Part shown: positions 1 to 7,093 of the stretch, one piece after another
Layout: each line of letters begins with the position of its first letter
How positions within the stretch are numbered: the stretch's first letter is position 1
Origin: Gordonia malaquae NBRC 108250
GTDB taxonomy: Bacteria > Actinomycetota > Actinomycetes > Mycobacteriales > Mycobacteriaceae
Direction: 5' to 3'
DNA length: 38,448 nt
Assembly: GCF_000344135.1 (NCBI RefSeq)
Contig: NZ_BAOP01000042.1
Span: forward strand, 1-38,448
Position numbers and translations under genes: made by a program
The notes under the pieces: model-generated
What the model was told of the DNA's origin: nothing
The model's database searches: none
The model's input: the letters and a program-made list of their open reading frames with translations, nothing else

Positions 1-7
1 ACCTGTC

Positions 8-53
8 ACGACATCGGACCCCTGCTTCGCGAGAGGCAGAGGTCCGATGTCGT
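8..53. terminator. Long terminator-like hairpin
   Basis: Bases 8-20 pair perfectly with 41-53. After one C/A mismatch the stem continues (22-28 with 33-39, one G-T pair) to a GCGA loop at 29-32. It lies just beyond the 3' end of the minus-strand SRPBCC gene and could also end a gene entering from the left. No T-tract follows on either strand, as is common for actinobacterial hairpins. Confidence 0.65.
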
Positions 54-82
54 TCTACGGTCTGGGAGGATGCAGCCCGCTG

Positions 83-529
83 TCAGCCCCGCGCGAGGGC
101 TTCGGCGCGCGGACCGATCGCCGCGGTGACCGCAGCGAACTTCTCGATGAGTTCCTTGCCGAACATGAGCTTGACCAAACCGGAGACCGGGCCGGTGATC
201 TCGAAGTGCGAGTCGTAGCGGCTGCGCCCGTCGCCCAGGTCGACGACGGTGTGCCGGCGCAGGCTGCGCACTGTGCCCAGTGGTGCGGGCTTCATCGAGT
301 AGGCGAACGTCGATCCCGGTGTGACGTCGACGATGTACTCCCGCTTGTGCTTCAAACCACCGGGGCCCAGCTCGAACCGCATGTCGATGGGTGCGCCCGG
401 GACCAGCGTCGACGAGCACTCCACTTGGAACGGATTCCACTCGCCGTACGCGTCGAAGTCGGTGAGGACCCGCCACACCACATCGGCAGGAGCATTGATG
501 GTGATGGAACTGTCGGTGACCAATGGCAT
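83..529 (-). CDS. SRPBCC-fold (polyketide cyclase/START-like) protein
   Basis: The 148-residue protein has the SRPBCC pattern: an N-terminal strand SSITINAPADVVWRVLTDF, then YGEWNPF near residues 28-34, and a C-terminal helix from about residue 125. This fold makes a deep cavity for hydrophobic ligands such as lipids or polyketides; the ligand here cannot be told. No signal peptide is visible, so it should be cytoplasmic. The ATG at 529 is supported by a -10-like TAGAAT ending six bases upstream. That promoter overlaps a perfect KstR-type palindrome, so repression by a sterol-responsive TetR regulator is plausible. It is transcribed in the same direction as dinB upstream but has its own promoter signal. 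Confidence 0.8.
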   Translation of the reverse strand: MPLVTDSSITINAPADVVWRVLTDFDAYGEWNPFQVECSSTLVPGAPIDMRFELGPGGLKHKREYIVDVTPGSTFAYSMKPAPLGTVRSLRRHTVVDLGDGRSRYDSHFEITGPVSGLVKLMFGKELIEKFAAVTAAIGPRAEALARG

Positions 530-535
530 GAGGGC

Positions 536-541
536 ATTCTA
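536..541 (-). promoter_or_regulatory. Leaderless -10 element of the SRPBCC gene
   Basis: Read on the minus strand this is TAGAAT, followed by six bases and the ATG at 529. It overlaps the left edge of the KstR-like palindrome, so operator binding would block polymerase. No good -35 was seen. Confidence 0.5.
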
Positions 542-555
542 GAACAGGTTCTAGA
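538..555. promoter_or_regulatory. KstR-like operator (perfect palindrome)
   Basis: TCTAGAAC-AG-GTTCTAGA is a perfect 8-bp inverted repeat with a two-base centre. It contains an exact match (540-553) to TnnAACnnGTTnnA, the consensus I recall for KstR, the cholesterol-catabolism repressor of mycolata. It lies 8 bases upstream of the SRPBCC start codon. Confidence 0.6.
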
Positions 556-588
556 TCGAGGCGCCTGTCTGCTCGATGATCGGGAGAG

Positions 589-1716
589 TCACGGGTCGAG
601 GAGCTCGAGACGGACGGCGAGCAGGCGGACCGGGCGATCCGGTCCGAGCGGTTCCTGATCGTGAAACGCGTCAAGCAGTCCCCGAGCGACTGCCACGATC
701 TCGTCGAACGACGTCGTCGGCTCGGGGAGCTTGCGCATCTTGGTGCGGGTGTAGAAGGTGGACGTCCGGACGGTCAGGCCGACGCGGAACGGCGTGCGAC
801 CTTCGGTGATCGACTGGTTGAGGACGTCGCGCGTGAGGTCCACGACGGCGTCGTGAAGATCGCCGAGGTCCGTGAGATCGCTCGGATAGGTACGAGACTT
901 GGAATGGGACTTCGCGATCCACGGTGATGTCGCGATCGAATCGTCGCCTCCACCACGGCAGAGGACGTACAACCAGTTCCCCTGACTGGGGCCGAAGATC
1001 GACACGAGGTCGTCTCGGTCTACCGCGACGAGCTGATCCACGGTGTCCACTCCACGCTCGGCGAGTTTCGACGCCGTCTTCGGCCCCACACTCCACAGGT
1101 CTCGGCACGGGCGTGGGCCCATGAGCGTCGGCCAATTGGCGTCGTCCAACGTGAACACTCGTTGATCCGGGGTCGCCTCGGGGTCCCGTACCGAGGCCTT
1201 GGCGAACCCCGCTGCCATCTTGGCTCGCTGTTTGTTGTCGGAGACTCCGAGGCAGCAGTTGATCCCCGTCTGCTCGAGCACTGCTCCCCGGATTCGGTGT
1301 GCGAGCTCGACGACGTCTGAGTCGTCGAGGGTCGGTTCGCGATCGAGTGGGTCGACGCCGATGTAGCCCTCGTCCCAACCCCACACCTCGAGAGGATGGC
1401 CGAAGCTGCGGATCACGTCCATGACCTGTGATGACACCGCTTCGTAGTGCGGCATGTCGAGGGGGAGGAGCACAGCGTCGGGACACTTGCGTCGGGCAGC
1501 GGGCAGCGGGAGTCCGGCTCGCGCACCCAGGGCACGTGCTTCATAGGACGCGCACGTCACGACCTGCCGAGGTCGCGACGGATCTCCGTCGCCACCGACG
1601 ATCACGGGCACACCGACGAGGTCGGGCCGGCGCAGGCGCTCCACCGACACCTGGAACTGGTCGAGGTCGATGTGGAGCAGACGCCTGAAGCGAGTCGTCG
1701 ATGGTTGCTCGGCCAC
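589..1716 (-). CDS. dinB: Y-family DNA polymerase IV (DinB type) with unusual steric-gate position
   Basis: This 375-residue protein is a Y-family translesion polymerase. Metal-binding acidic residues are visible in HIDLDQF (D17) and in GWDEGY (D115, E116), and the finger motif CASYEARALGARAGLP is conserved. A helix-hairpin-helix region follows around residues 215-240 (GPKTASKLAERGVDTVDQL) and a little-finger domain ends the protein. E. coli DinB has Phe13 as steric gate in DCFFA; the aligned residue here is Gln22 in DQFQV. The second acidic motif reads WGWDE rather than the usual SIDE. The C-terminus, LLAVRLELLDP, has no obvious sliding-clamp peptide. The GTG start is supported by TACAGT six bases upstream. 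It may belong to the mycobacterial DinB2/DinB3 branch rather than DinB1. Confidence 0.88.
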   Translation of the reverse strand: MAEQPSTTRFRRLLHIDLDQFQVSVERLRRPDLVGVPVIVGGDGDPSRPRQVVTCASYEARALGARAGLPLPAARRKCPDAVLLPLDMPHYEAVSSQVMDVIRSFGHPLEVWGWDEGYIGVDPLDREPTLDDSDVVELAHRIRGAVLEQTGINCCLGVSDNKQRAKMAAGFAKASVRDPEATPDQRVFTLDDANWPTLMGPRPCRDLWSVGPKTASKLAERGVDTVDQLVAVDRDDLVSIFGPSQGNWLYVLCRGGGDDSIATSPWIAKSHSKSRTYPSDLTDLGDLHDAVVDLTRDVLNQSITEGRTPFRVGLTVRTSTFYTRTKMRKLPEPTTSFDEIVAVARGLLDAFHDQEPLGPDRPVRLLAVRLELLDP

Positions 1717-1722
1717 CCCTCA

Positions 1723-1728
1723 ACTGTA
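1723..1728 (-). promoter_or_regulatory. Leaderless -10 element of dinB
   Basis: TACAGT on the minus strand, six bases before the GTG at 1716. It supports GTG as the true start and a transcript without a leader. Confidence 0.5.
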
Positions 1729-1773
1729 CGGCGGCAGGGGAGCATCGATCGGGCAACGGGCTGGTCACGACCA

Positions 1774-1801
1774 TTGCGGGCCGTCTATGTCCGGTTACGG
1801 T
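1774..1801 (+). promoter_or_regulatory. Promoter of the mycolyltransferase gene
   Basis: TTGCGG at 1774-1779, a 16-base spacer and TACGGT at 1796-1801, then seven bases to the ATG at 1809. This is among the clearest promoters in the window. Confidence 0.6.
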
Positions 1802-1808
1802 GGAGTTC

Positions 1809-2810
1809 ATGTCCTGGAATCCAACAGTCAGTGCTACGAAGAGGCTGTCGAGGCGTTGGCGCGTTCTGACTGCTGTGACAGCGGCGCTGGTCGGGCTCGG
1901 CCTGGCTCCGTCGCTTCCGGCGGCCGATGCCGCGAGAATCGTCGGCGTCACGCACCTGAATCCCACGACCGATCTCGTGTCGGTGTACTCGCCGTCGATG
2001 CGTCGAGTGGTCCGCAACCACGTTCTGCATCCAGCCGGAAGCCCCGCCGGGCTGCCCTCCTTCTACATGCTGCCGGGTGCGGGCGGTGCGGAGGACGGGA
2101 TCTCATGGTTCAACAACGGTGGTGCTCCGCGCTTCTTCGCGGGAAAGCGGGTGAACGTGATCCTGCCGATCGGCGGTCGATTCTCGATGTGGACCGACTG
2201 GAACACACCCGACCCCGTCCTCGGGCGCAACAAGTGGGAGACATACATCAACGACGAACTCCCGTCGGCGATCGACAAGGCGTACCGCACCAACGGAGCG
2301 AACGCATTGTCCGGGGTGTCGATGTCCGCCGGTCCCGCACTCGACATCGTCACTCACGCACCATGGCGCTACCGCGCGGTGGCGGCGTACTCGGGCTGTC
2401 CCGGGACGACGAGCCCCCTCGCACAGGTCGCGAACACGGCGATCGTCACGCGCGGCGGCGGCAACGTCGCCAACATGTGGGGGCCGCCGGGCAGTCCGGA
2501 ATGGTTCCGCCACGATCCCGTCGTCAACGCATCCAAGCTCCGCGGCAAGGCGATCTACCTGTCCGCCGGATCCGGCGTGCCCGGGCCCGTCGACGGCAAT
2601 CCGCTGATCAACGGCAGCGGTCTCGTCGGCGGAAACGTCATGGAGGCGATCGCGCTGAGCTGCACCACGACGATGGCGAACCGGCTCGCCTCTCTCGGTA
2701 TCCCTCGCACGTTCGTCCACCGCCCCGACGGCGTCCACACCTGGGGACTGTTCCACGCCGACTTCGTCAACTCCTGGCCGCTGATCGCTCGCGCGCTGGG
2801 TGTCCGCTGA
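1809..2810 (+). CDS. Antigen-85-like mycolyltransferase / alpha-beta hydrolase esterase
   Basis: The 333-residue exported protein has a cationic N-terminus, a hydrophobic segment at about 18-33 and a likely cleavage after ADAA near residue 42. The body is an alpha/beta hydrolase of the Ag85 type. The nucleophile is Ser171 in LSGVSMSAG, corresponding to GLSM of Ag85, and a C-terminal GVHTWGLF supplies the catalytic His. Ag85 proteins transfer mycolates between trehalose monomycolate molecules or onto arabinogalactan in the cell wall. The fit is with shorter corynebacterial and Gordonia paralogues lacking the C-terminal repeats of the largest forms. Its exact acceptor is not known. The ATG at 1809 follows TACGGT by seven bases, which is preferred over the in-frame GTG at 1800 lying inside that hexamer. 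Confidence 0.85.
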   Translation: MSWNPTVSATKRLSRRWRVLTAVTAALVGLGLAPSLPAADAARIVGVTHLNPTTDLVSVYSPSMRRVVRNHVLHPAGSPAGLPSFYMLPGAGGAEDGISWFNNGGAPRFFAGKRVNVILPIGGRFSMWTDWNTPDPVLGRNKWETYINDELPSAIDKAYRTNGANALSGVSMSAGPALDIVTHAPWRYRAVAAYSGCPGTTSPLAQVANTAIVTRGGGNVANMWGPPGSPEWFRHDPVVNASKLRGKAIYLSAGSGVPGPVDGNPLINGSGLVGGNVMEAIALSCTTTMANRLASLGIPRTFVHRPDGVHTWGLFHADFVNSWPLIARALGVR

Positions 2811-2856
2811 CATCGGAGATCAGCCAGAGAACCGCCGCGGGTGCGTGAAGTGGTCG

Positions 2857-2887
2857 TTGCCTGAGGATGGGAGTCTGCGGATACAGT
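2857..2887 (+). promoter_or_regulatory. Promoter of the DUF1801 gene
   Basis: TTGCCT at 2857-2862 and TACAGT at 2882-2887 with a rather long 19-base spacer. The GTG at 2894 is six bases after the -10. The upstream ATG at 2867 lies between the two boxes and so would not be transcribed. Confidence 0.45.
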
Positions 2888-2893
2888 GCGGGC

Positions 2894-3316
2894 GTGGGCA
2901 ACGAACCGAAGACGAGACCGACTGATGCGAGTGTCGACGCGTTTCTCGACTCTGTGACCCCCGTCCGCAGACGTACGGACGGGCTTGCCCTTGCCGAGGT
3001 CTTCGCGGAAGTGACGGGCGTCGCGCCGGTCATGTGGGGCCCGTCGATGATCGGGTACGGCAGCTATCGCTACGTCTCGCCTGCTAACCCGCGGACACGA
3101 GGCGACTGGCCGAAGGTGGCCTTCTCTCCTCGCAAGGCGAGCCTGTCGCTCTACGGGCTCAAGGATCTGCCCGACGGCGCCGCCTTGCTTCCGGAACTCG
3201 GTGTCTTCACCGAAGGCGCAGGTTGTGTGTACGTGAAGAAGCTCGATGACATCGACCTGGCGGTGCTTCGCAGGCTCATCGCCATTGCGTGGTCGAGGTC
3301 GGACGACCCGGTGTAG
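2894..3316 (+). CDS. DUF1801 domain protein
   Basis: This 140-residue cytoplasmic protein matches the DUF1801 (YdhG-like) family. Visible hallmarks are the N-terminal PTDASVDAFLDSV, the run PVMWGPSMIGYGSYRYVSP and FSPRKASLSLYGL in the middle, and a C-terminal CVYVKKLDDIDLAVLRRLI. The biochemical function of the family is not established. An earlier in-frame ATG at 2867 would add nine residues (MGVCGYSAG) that do not resemble the family, and the promoter position argues for GTG 2894. The gene is monocistronic and converges on the ankyrin lipoprotein gene, with a palindromic repeat between them. Confidence 0.75.
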   Translation: MGNEPKTRPTDASVDAFLDSVTPVRRRTDGLALAEVFAEVTGVAPVMWGPSMIGYGSYRYVSPANPRTRGDWPKVAFSPRKASLSLYGLKDLPDGAALLPELGVFTEGAGCVYVKKLDDIDLAVLRRLIAIAWSRSDDPV

Positions 3317-3366
3317 ACGCTTCGACTCGCTTCGCGGGTCCTGAGCGAAGGCGCTCAACGAGCAGG
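3317..3366. repeat. Dispersed palindromic repeat at a convergent junction
   Basis: Contains CGCTTCGACTCGCTTCGCGG followed by GAGCGAAGGCGCTCAACGAGC, a member of the repeat type also present near 10320, 25140, 30545 and 38345. It fills the gap between two converging genes and probably folds as a bidirectional terminator. Confidence 0.6.
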
Positions 3367-3379
3367 AGTGGCGCGCCGA

Positions 3380-4168
3380 CTACCGCTTCGGGCGGGGACG
3401 GTCGAATTCGGCGACGACCGCGGTCTGGCCGCGATCGACCGCATGCTGCCGTGGCGTCACACCGTCGAAATCCCCGATCGACGGATCTGCTCCGGCGTCG
3501 AGGAGCTGCCGGACCGCATCGACGTGGGCGGCGTCGCCGTCGCCGAGGACCACGGCCTCCAACAGAGCGGTCCACCCCGACTTGTTGACGACGTCGAGCG
3601 GGACCCCTGCATTGATCAGGATCGAGATCGTCGAGGTGTGCGCGTGCTCGGCGGCCGGGATCAACGCCGTTCCCCCGTACCGGTTGAGGCTGGTCACGTC
3701 GGCCCCGTGCCGGAGCGTCCCGTGCAGGATCGTGTCGAAGCCCTCTGCCCCCGCGTACAAGAATGCGGAGTCCTGGAGGTCGTCCTTGGCGTTCGGGTCG
3801 GCCCCCGCGTCGAGCAGCGCGAGTGCACTCGCCGCGTCCTGGTTCTTGGTCGCGACGACGAGCGGCGTCCGCCCCTCTGCGCCTCGCGACTCGAGGTCCG
3901 CGCCGTCGGCGATGGCCCTGCGCACCTCGGCCACGTCGCCGCTCGACGCAGCGACATGCAGTCGCGCAGTCGCCGCGGGGTTGACGCGCGTGGACGTGCG
4001 AGGCGCAGCGTTCGATGTCGGAGTGCTCGACGACGCGGAGGCAGAGGGAACAGTCGCGGTCGCGGAATCGGATGTCGTCTCGTCCGATCCGGCGCACCCG
4101 GCCAGAGCGGTCACGGCGACCGCTGCTGCCGCAGCGACTGACAATCGCGCGGAGCGCGGCGGGGTCAT
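3380..4168 (-). CDS. Ankyrin-repeat lipoprotein
   Basis: The 262-residue protein begins with a lipoprotein signal peptide ending LAGC (lipid-attached Cys25), followed by a Ser/Thr/Ala-rich linker to about residue 60. Four or five ankyrin repeats follow, recognisable by LHVAASSGDVAEVRRAIADG, GRTPLVVATKN, GWTALLEAV and LLDAGADPSIGDFDG. It should sit on the outer face of the membrane and act by protein binding; no catalytic motif is visible. The ATG at 4168 shares one base with the stop of the deaminase gene (TGATG), so the two are translationally coupled. A longer in-frame reading begins at 4465 inside the deaminase but lacks a signal peptide at its start. Confidence 0.8.
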   Translation of the reverse strand: MTPPRSARLSVAAAAAVAVTALAGCAGSDETTSDSATATVPSASASSSTPTSNAAPRTSTRVNPAATARLHVAASSGDVAEVRRAIADGADLESRGAEGRTPLVVATKNQDAASALALLDAGADPNAKDDLQDSAFLYAGAEGFDTILHGTLRHGADVTSLNRYGGTALIPAAEHAHTSTISILINAGVPLDVVNKSGWTALLEAVVLGDGDAAHVDAVRQLLDAGADPSIGDFDGVTPRQHAVDRGQTAVVAEFDRPRPKR

Positions 4169-4653
4169 CACAGGGTTGCTCCCGCCGCACGCGCGTGCAG
4201 TGCACGCAGGCTGTCGGCGAGTTCGAGGGCTGGGCCGGCGACCTCGACGCCCGGTGCGACGTCGGTGATCGACAGCGGCGCCACCGGCGACGCCGGCAGG
4301 TTCCACTCGGCGCGCCAGGCGGTGAGCTGTGCAGTGCTTCCCGCATACACGATCCGGCCGAGACCGACCCAAGCGTGCGCGGCGGCGCACATCGCGCAGT
4401 GCTCGCCTGAGGTGTAGGTGACCGATGCGGCACGCTGCTCCGGTGTCATGTTCGCCACGGCCCACTCGACCAGGGTCAGCTCGGGGTGCCTCGTGGAGTC
4501 GCCTCCCGACACCCGATTTCGGTCCTCGAACACGACATCCCCGTCGGCGCTCACGAGTAGGGATCCGAAAGCCTCGTCGCAGGCTTCGACAGCTTCTTCA
4601 GCCAGGTCGACGCAGCGTCGGAGATACGAGAGATCTGCGGAAGTCAGAGCCAT
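4168..4653 (-). CDS. CMP/dCMP-type nucleoside deaminase
   Basis: The 161-residue protein is a zinc-dependent deaminase of the cytidine/guanine/tRNA-adenosine deaminase superfamily. Zinc ligands are His56 in RHPE and Cys86 and Cys89 in SGEHCAMC, with Glu58 as proton shuttle. The usual motifs are HAE and PCxxC; here they read HPE and EHCAMC, a variant seen in a branch annotated only as nucleoside deaminase, so the substrate is uncertain. It heads a two-gene unit with the ankyrin lipoprotein. The ATG start is supported by TAGACT seven bases upstream. Confidence 0.8.
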   Translation of the reverse strand: MALTSADLSYLRRCVDLAEEAVEACDEAFGSLLVSADGDVVFEDRNRVSGGDSTRHPELTLVEWAVANMTPEQRAASVTYTSGEHCAMCAAAHAWVGLGRIVYAGSTAQLTAWRAEWNLPASPVAPLSITDVAPGVEVAGPALELADSLRALHARAAGATL

Positions 4654-4660
4654 GCCGGGG

Positions 4661-4666
4661 AGTCTA
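4661..4666 (-). promoter_or_regulatory. Leaderless -10 element of the deaminase gene
   Basis: TAGACT on the minus strand, seven bases before the ATG at 4653. Confidence 0.5.
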
Positions 4667-4727
4667 TCGACCGAGCCTGAGTGGATTCAGCACGTTGTGA
4701 CGGGGGAGCGCACCCGGTCCGACCCGG

Positions 4728-5210
4728 CTATCGGGGGATGCGAAGGGAGGTCAGGGATGCGTCGGGGTCGACGTCCAGGCCGATGCGATCCCACTCGACG
4801 CCGACCTTCACGACGGCATACGCCGACGTGGGGAACTCGTCGATCGAGCCCGCCGGATCGAGGGTCAACGCGGTGTCCGGCATGCCAGGGAAATGCCCGA
4901 CGACGAGCAGGGTCGAGGCATCGTGCGGTGCATACACCCGGATCGTCTCGAACAACTCGTCCGGAGTGCACCCGTAGATGGCGGAGACGTACTCGGTCGG
5001 TGCGTCGATGTCGGTCCGCTCGAGGGTCTGCCGGGTGCGTTCAGCAGTCGAGCAGAGCACGGCGTCGACGGTGAGGCCGTCATCACGAATCCAGTCGCCC
5101 GCAAGCGCCGCCTGGCGGCGACCCCGGTTGTTGAGCGGGCGTTCGTGATCCGGTACACCGAGCGGGTAGTCGCTCTTTCCGTGCCGAAGCAGGACCAGCG
5201 TCCGACTCAT
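4728..5210 (-). CDS. SixA-like histidine phosphatase
   Basis: This 160-residue protein is a small histidine phosphatase (phosphoglycerate-mutase fold). The catalytic RHG is at residues 9-11 (LLRHGKSDYP), followed by ERPLNNRGRRQA, CSTAERTRQT near residue 55 and VVGHFPGMP with the second catalytic His near 110. E. coli SixA removes phosphate from a phosphohistidine, but most actinobacterial relatives have no proven substrate. The start codon overlaps the stop of the upstream 89-residue protein (ATGA at 5207-5210), so the two are coupled. Confidence 0.85.
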   Translation of the reverse strand: MSRTLVLLRHGKSDYPLGVPDHERPLNNRGRRQAALAGDWIRDDGLTVDAVLCSTAERTRQTLERTDIDAPTEYVSAIYGCTPDELFETIRVYAPHDASTLLVVGHFPGMPDTALTLDPAGSIDEFPTSAYAVVKVGVEWDRIGLDVDPDASLTSLRIPR

Positions 5211-5476
5211 GCCGCGCCCGCAGTGCGGTGCAGCAAGGGATCGGCGGCCATGGTCCGCAGGATCTGGGCCGTCGCACGCCAGGCGGCACTCTCCTGCGAG
5301 TAGAAGCCGTGGGCGTCGAGGTCGCCCTCGGCGGCGGCGTCATCGGCCAGTTCGGCCAACTCGAGGTGCTCGTCGTAGCACTGGGTGATCAACCCCTGCA
5401 GCCGGTCGCCACGGCAGGCGTCGGCGATGTCGGCGGTGCTCAGCGTCATTAGACGTTCCAGATCGTCGTGGTACAT
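5207..5476 (-). CDS. Small helical protein of unknown function
   Basis: The 89-residue product starts MYHDDLERLM and is almost entirely predicted helix, rich in Asp, Glu and Ala, with no signal peptide, metal motif or enzyme motif that I recognise. The start at 5476 is supported by TACCGT six bases upstream. A much longer reading extends to 5833 on the same strand but runs backwards through the OsmC gene and is not needed. The gene is coupled by a four-base overlap to the SixA-like phosphatase, so a partner role is possible but unproven. Confidence 0.6.
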   Translation of the reverse strand: MYHDDLERLMTLSTADIADACRGDRLQGLITQCYDEHLELAELADDAAAEGDLDAHGFYSQESAAWRATAQILRTMAADPLLHRTAGAA

Positions 5477-5482
5477 GACCTC

Positions 5483-5488
5483 ACGGTA
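5483..5488 (-). promoter_or_regulatory. Leaderless -10 element of the 89-residue protein gene
   Basis: TACCGT on the minus strand, six bases before the ATG at 5476; it fixes the start of the two-gene phosphatase unit. Confidence 0.5.
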
Positions 5489-5596
5489 GAACCGACCTCC
5501 GACATTTTCGGCCAGGCGCGGCCGAGTCGGTCGTACGACGGACCGCGCGTTGAAATCATCGTGGGCGCATCCGTACCCGGCCCGACCTTCCGGACC

Positions 5597-5602
5597 TACG
5601 GT
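5597..5602 (+). promoter_or_regulatory. Leaderless -10 element of the OsmC gene
   Basis: TACGGT, seven bases before the ATG at 5610. It makes the earlier in-frame ATG at 5550 unlikely. Confidence 0.5.
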
Positions 5603-5609
5603 CGACGAC

Positions 5610-6161
5610 ATGACCACTACAGAGATCCGCCCCACGCACAGCATCCCGGCGACCGGCACCAAGCTCAACACGATCGCGGCGCAGACGGCGAACGCCGTCG
5701 CAGCCAACTCGGCCAACGCAGTCGCCGTGTTCGCGGCGTCGGCGACGGCCGGAGACGGGGTGTCGAGCGACGTCGGGATCCGCTCGTTCAGCATCTCCGT
5801 CGACGAGCCGCCGGTGCTCGGTGGCGGTGACACCGCGCCGAATCCCGTGGAGTTCTACCTCGCGTCGTTGCTGTCCTGCCAGGTCGTGACGTACCGATTC
5901 TGGGCGGAACGTCTCGGCGTCGAACTCAGCTCGCTCACACTGCATGCCGAAGGCGATCTGGACGTACGAGGCTTCTTCGGACTCGACGACGACGTTCGAC
6001 CGGGATTCACACAGGTGCGCGTGACCGTCGACGTCGCGGGCCCCGACGCCCCCGAACGGTACCGGGAGCTGCAGGACGTCGTCGACAAGCATTGCCCCGT
6101 CCTTGATCTCACTCAGCGCAGCACACCGGTTGCCACGGAATTGCGAATCGCCAGTGCCTGA
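5610..6161 (+). CDS. OsmC family peroxiredoxin-like protein
   Basis: The 183-residue protein has the OsmC/Ohr fold, which reduces organic hydroperoxides with a Cys pair. The two characteristic cysteines are Cys90 in LLSCQVVTYRFWAE and Cys162 in DKHCPVLDLT, each in its expected helix. The N-terminal 45 residues are Ala/Asn rich and not typical of the core fold. It is closer to the YhfA/OsmC-like branch than to Ohr, so the peroxide substrate is uncertain. Cytoplasmic, monocistronic, and divergent from the phosphatase unit. Confidence 0.85.
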   Translation: MTTTEIRPTHSIPATGTKLNTIAAQTANAVAANSANAVAVFAASATAGDGVSSDVGIRSFSISVDEPPVLGGGDTAPNPVEFYLASLLSCQVVTYRFWAERLGVELSSLTLHAEGDLDVRGFFGLDDDVRPGFTQVRVTVDVAGPDAPERYRELQDVVDKHCPVLDLTQRSTPVATELRIASA

Positions 6162-6220
6162 TTCGGTGACCCGCGTCGCTGTGATCCGGTTGCACGGCGC
6201 GAGCGGGGACCGCTGACCGA

Positions 6221-6226
6221 TACGCT
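6221..6226 (+). promoter_or_regulatory. Leaderless -10 element of the DMT transporter gene
   Basis: TACGCT, seven bases before the ATG at 6234. The GAGGGG directly against the ATG is too close to act as a ribosome binding site, which fits leaderless initiation. Confidence 0.45.
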
Positions 6227-6233
6227 TGAGGGG

Positions 6234-7085
6234 ATGCATACTTGGGCCCCCGCGCTGTTGGCGATCGCCGCGGCACTGCTGATCGCCGGAGGTACCGTGC
6301 TGAGGCAGCGGTCCTCGGCGTCGAGCGGCGCGATCACTCGCGGCTGGTGGATGGGCGCGGGGATCGCGCTGGCAGGCTTCGGTCTGCAGGCCAGCGCACT
6401 CGGTCTCGGGTCGATCCTGCTGGTCCAACCGCTCGTCGTGCTCGCCGTGCTTTTCGCGCTTCCGCTGGAGGCATGGGCCGACCACCGACATCCGCATGCC
6501 AACGAGTGGATGTGGGGTGCGGTGCTCGTGTCCTGCGTGGTGGCGTTTCTCGTCATCGCCCGGCCAGTCGCCACGGACCGTCGCCCTCAGGTGGTGATCA
6601 TGGGCATCACGATCGGCGCGATCATCGCGGGCCTCATCGCCTTGGTCGCAGTCGCTGAGCGCAGCTGCAACAGGCACCACCGGGCGCTTTACTACGGACT
6701 GGCCTCCGGGGCGCTGTTCGGAGTGTCGGCGGTGCTGATCAAAGCGGTGACGTTCCGGATCATCGACGATCCACTGTCGGTGTTCGCCAAATACGAGATG
6801 TACCTACTGGCCCCGGTGATCGTTCTCGCGGTGGTCGCGCAACAGCGCGGGTTCGGTTCGGGAGATCTGCAGACGTCGTTTCCTGCGATGAACGTCATGG
6901 AACCGGCGGTCGCGATGATTCTGGGCGTTGTGCTGCTCGGGGAGAACATCAGGGTGGGGCTCCCGGCCGCGAGCCTTCTCGGCCTGATCCTCGCACTCTC
7001 GGTCGTGGCCGTCGTGAAACTGGCCAAACATGCAGCAATCCGCGGTGACCAACGTGTGTCGGTCACCGCGGATTCGCTGGTCTGA
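6234..7085 (+). CDS. DMT-family integral membrane transporter (NIPA/EamA-like)
   Basis: The 283-residue protein has about nine or ten hydrophobic segments. The first begins at residue 3 (TWAPALLAIAAALLIAGG), and paired segments near 40-80 and 95-140 suggest the internal duplication of drug/metabolite transporters. A segment NVMEPAVAMILGVVLLGE near residue 220 matches the conserved E-P region of EamA/NIPA-like members. Substrate is unknown; magnesium-type NIPA transport and metabolite export are both possible. The final 16 codons contain a long perfect hairpin, so the transcript probably ends at or just after the stop codon. Confidence 0.75.
   Translation: MHTWAPALLAIAAALLIAGGTVLRQRSSASSGAITRGWWMGAGIALAGFGLQASALGLGSILLVQPLVVLAVLFALPLEAWADHRHPHANEWMWGAVLVSCVVAFLVIARPVATDRRPQVVIMGITIGAIIAGLIALVAVAERSCNRHHRALYYGLASGALFGVSAVLIKAVTFRIIDDPLSVFAKYEMYLLAPVIVLAVVAQQRGFGSGDLQTSFPAMNVMEPAVAMILGVVLLGENIRVGLPAASLLGLILALSVVAVVKLAKHAAIRGDQRVSVTADSLV
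7037..7074. terminator. Hairpin embedded in the 3' end of the transporter gene
   Basis: AATCCGCGGTGACC (7037-7050) pairs perfectly with GGTCACCGCGGATT (7061-7074) across a ten-base loop, a 14-bp stem wholly within codons. Only eight bases separate this gene from the converging flavodoxin gene, so it may end transcription from both sides. Confidence 0.6.
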
Positions 7086-7093
7086 GGGGCCGA

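Noticed and set aside
5477..5833. N-terminal extension of the 89-residue protein
   Set aside because: It reads backwards through the OsmC gene and would begin well before the predicted promoter.
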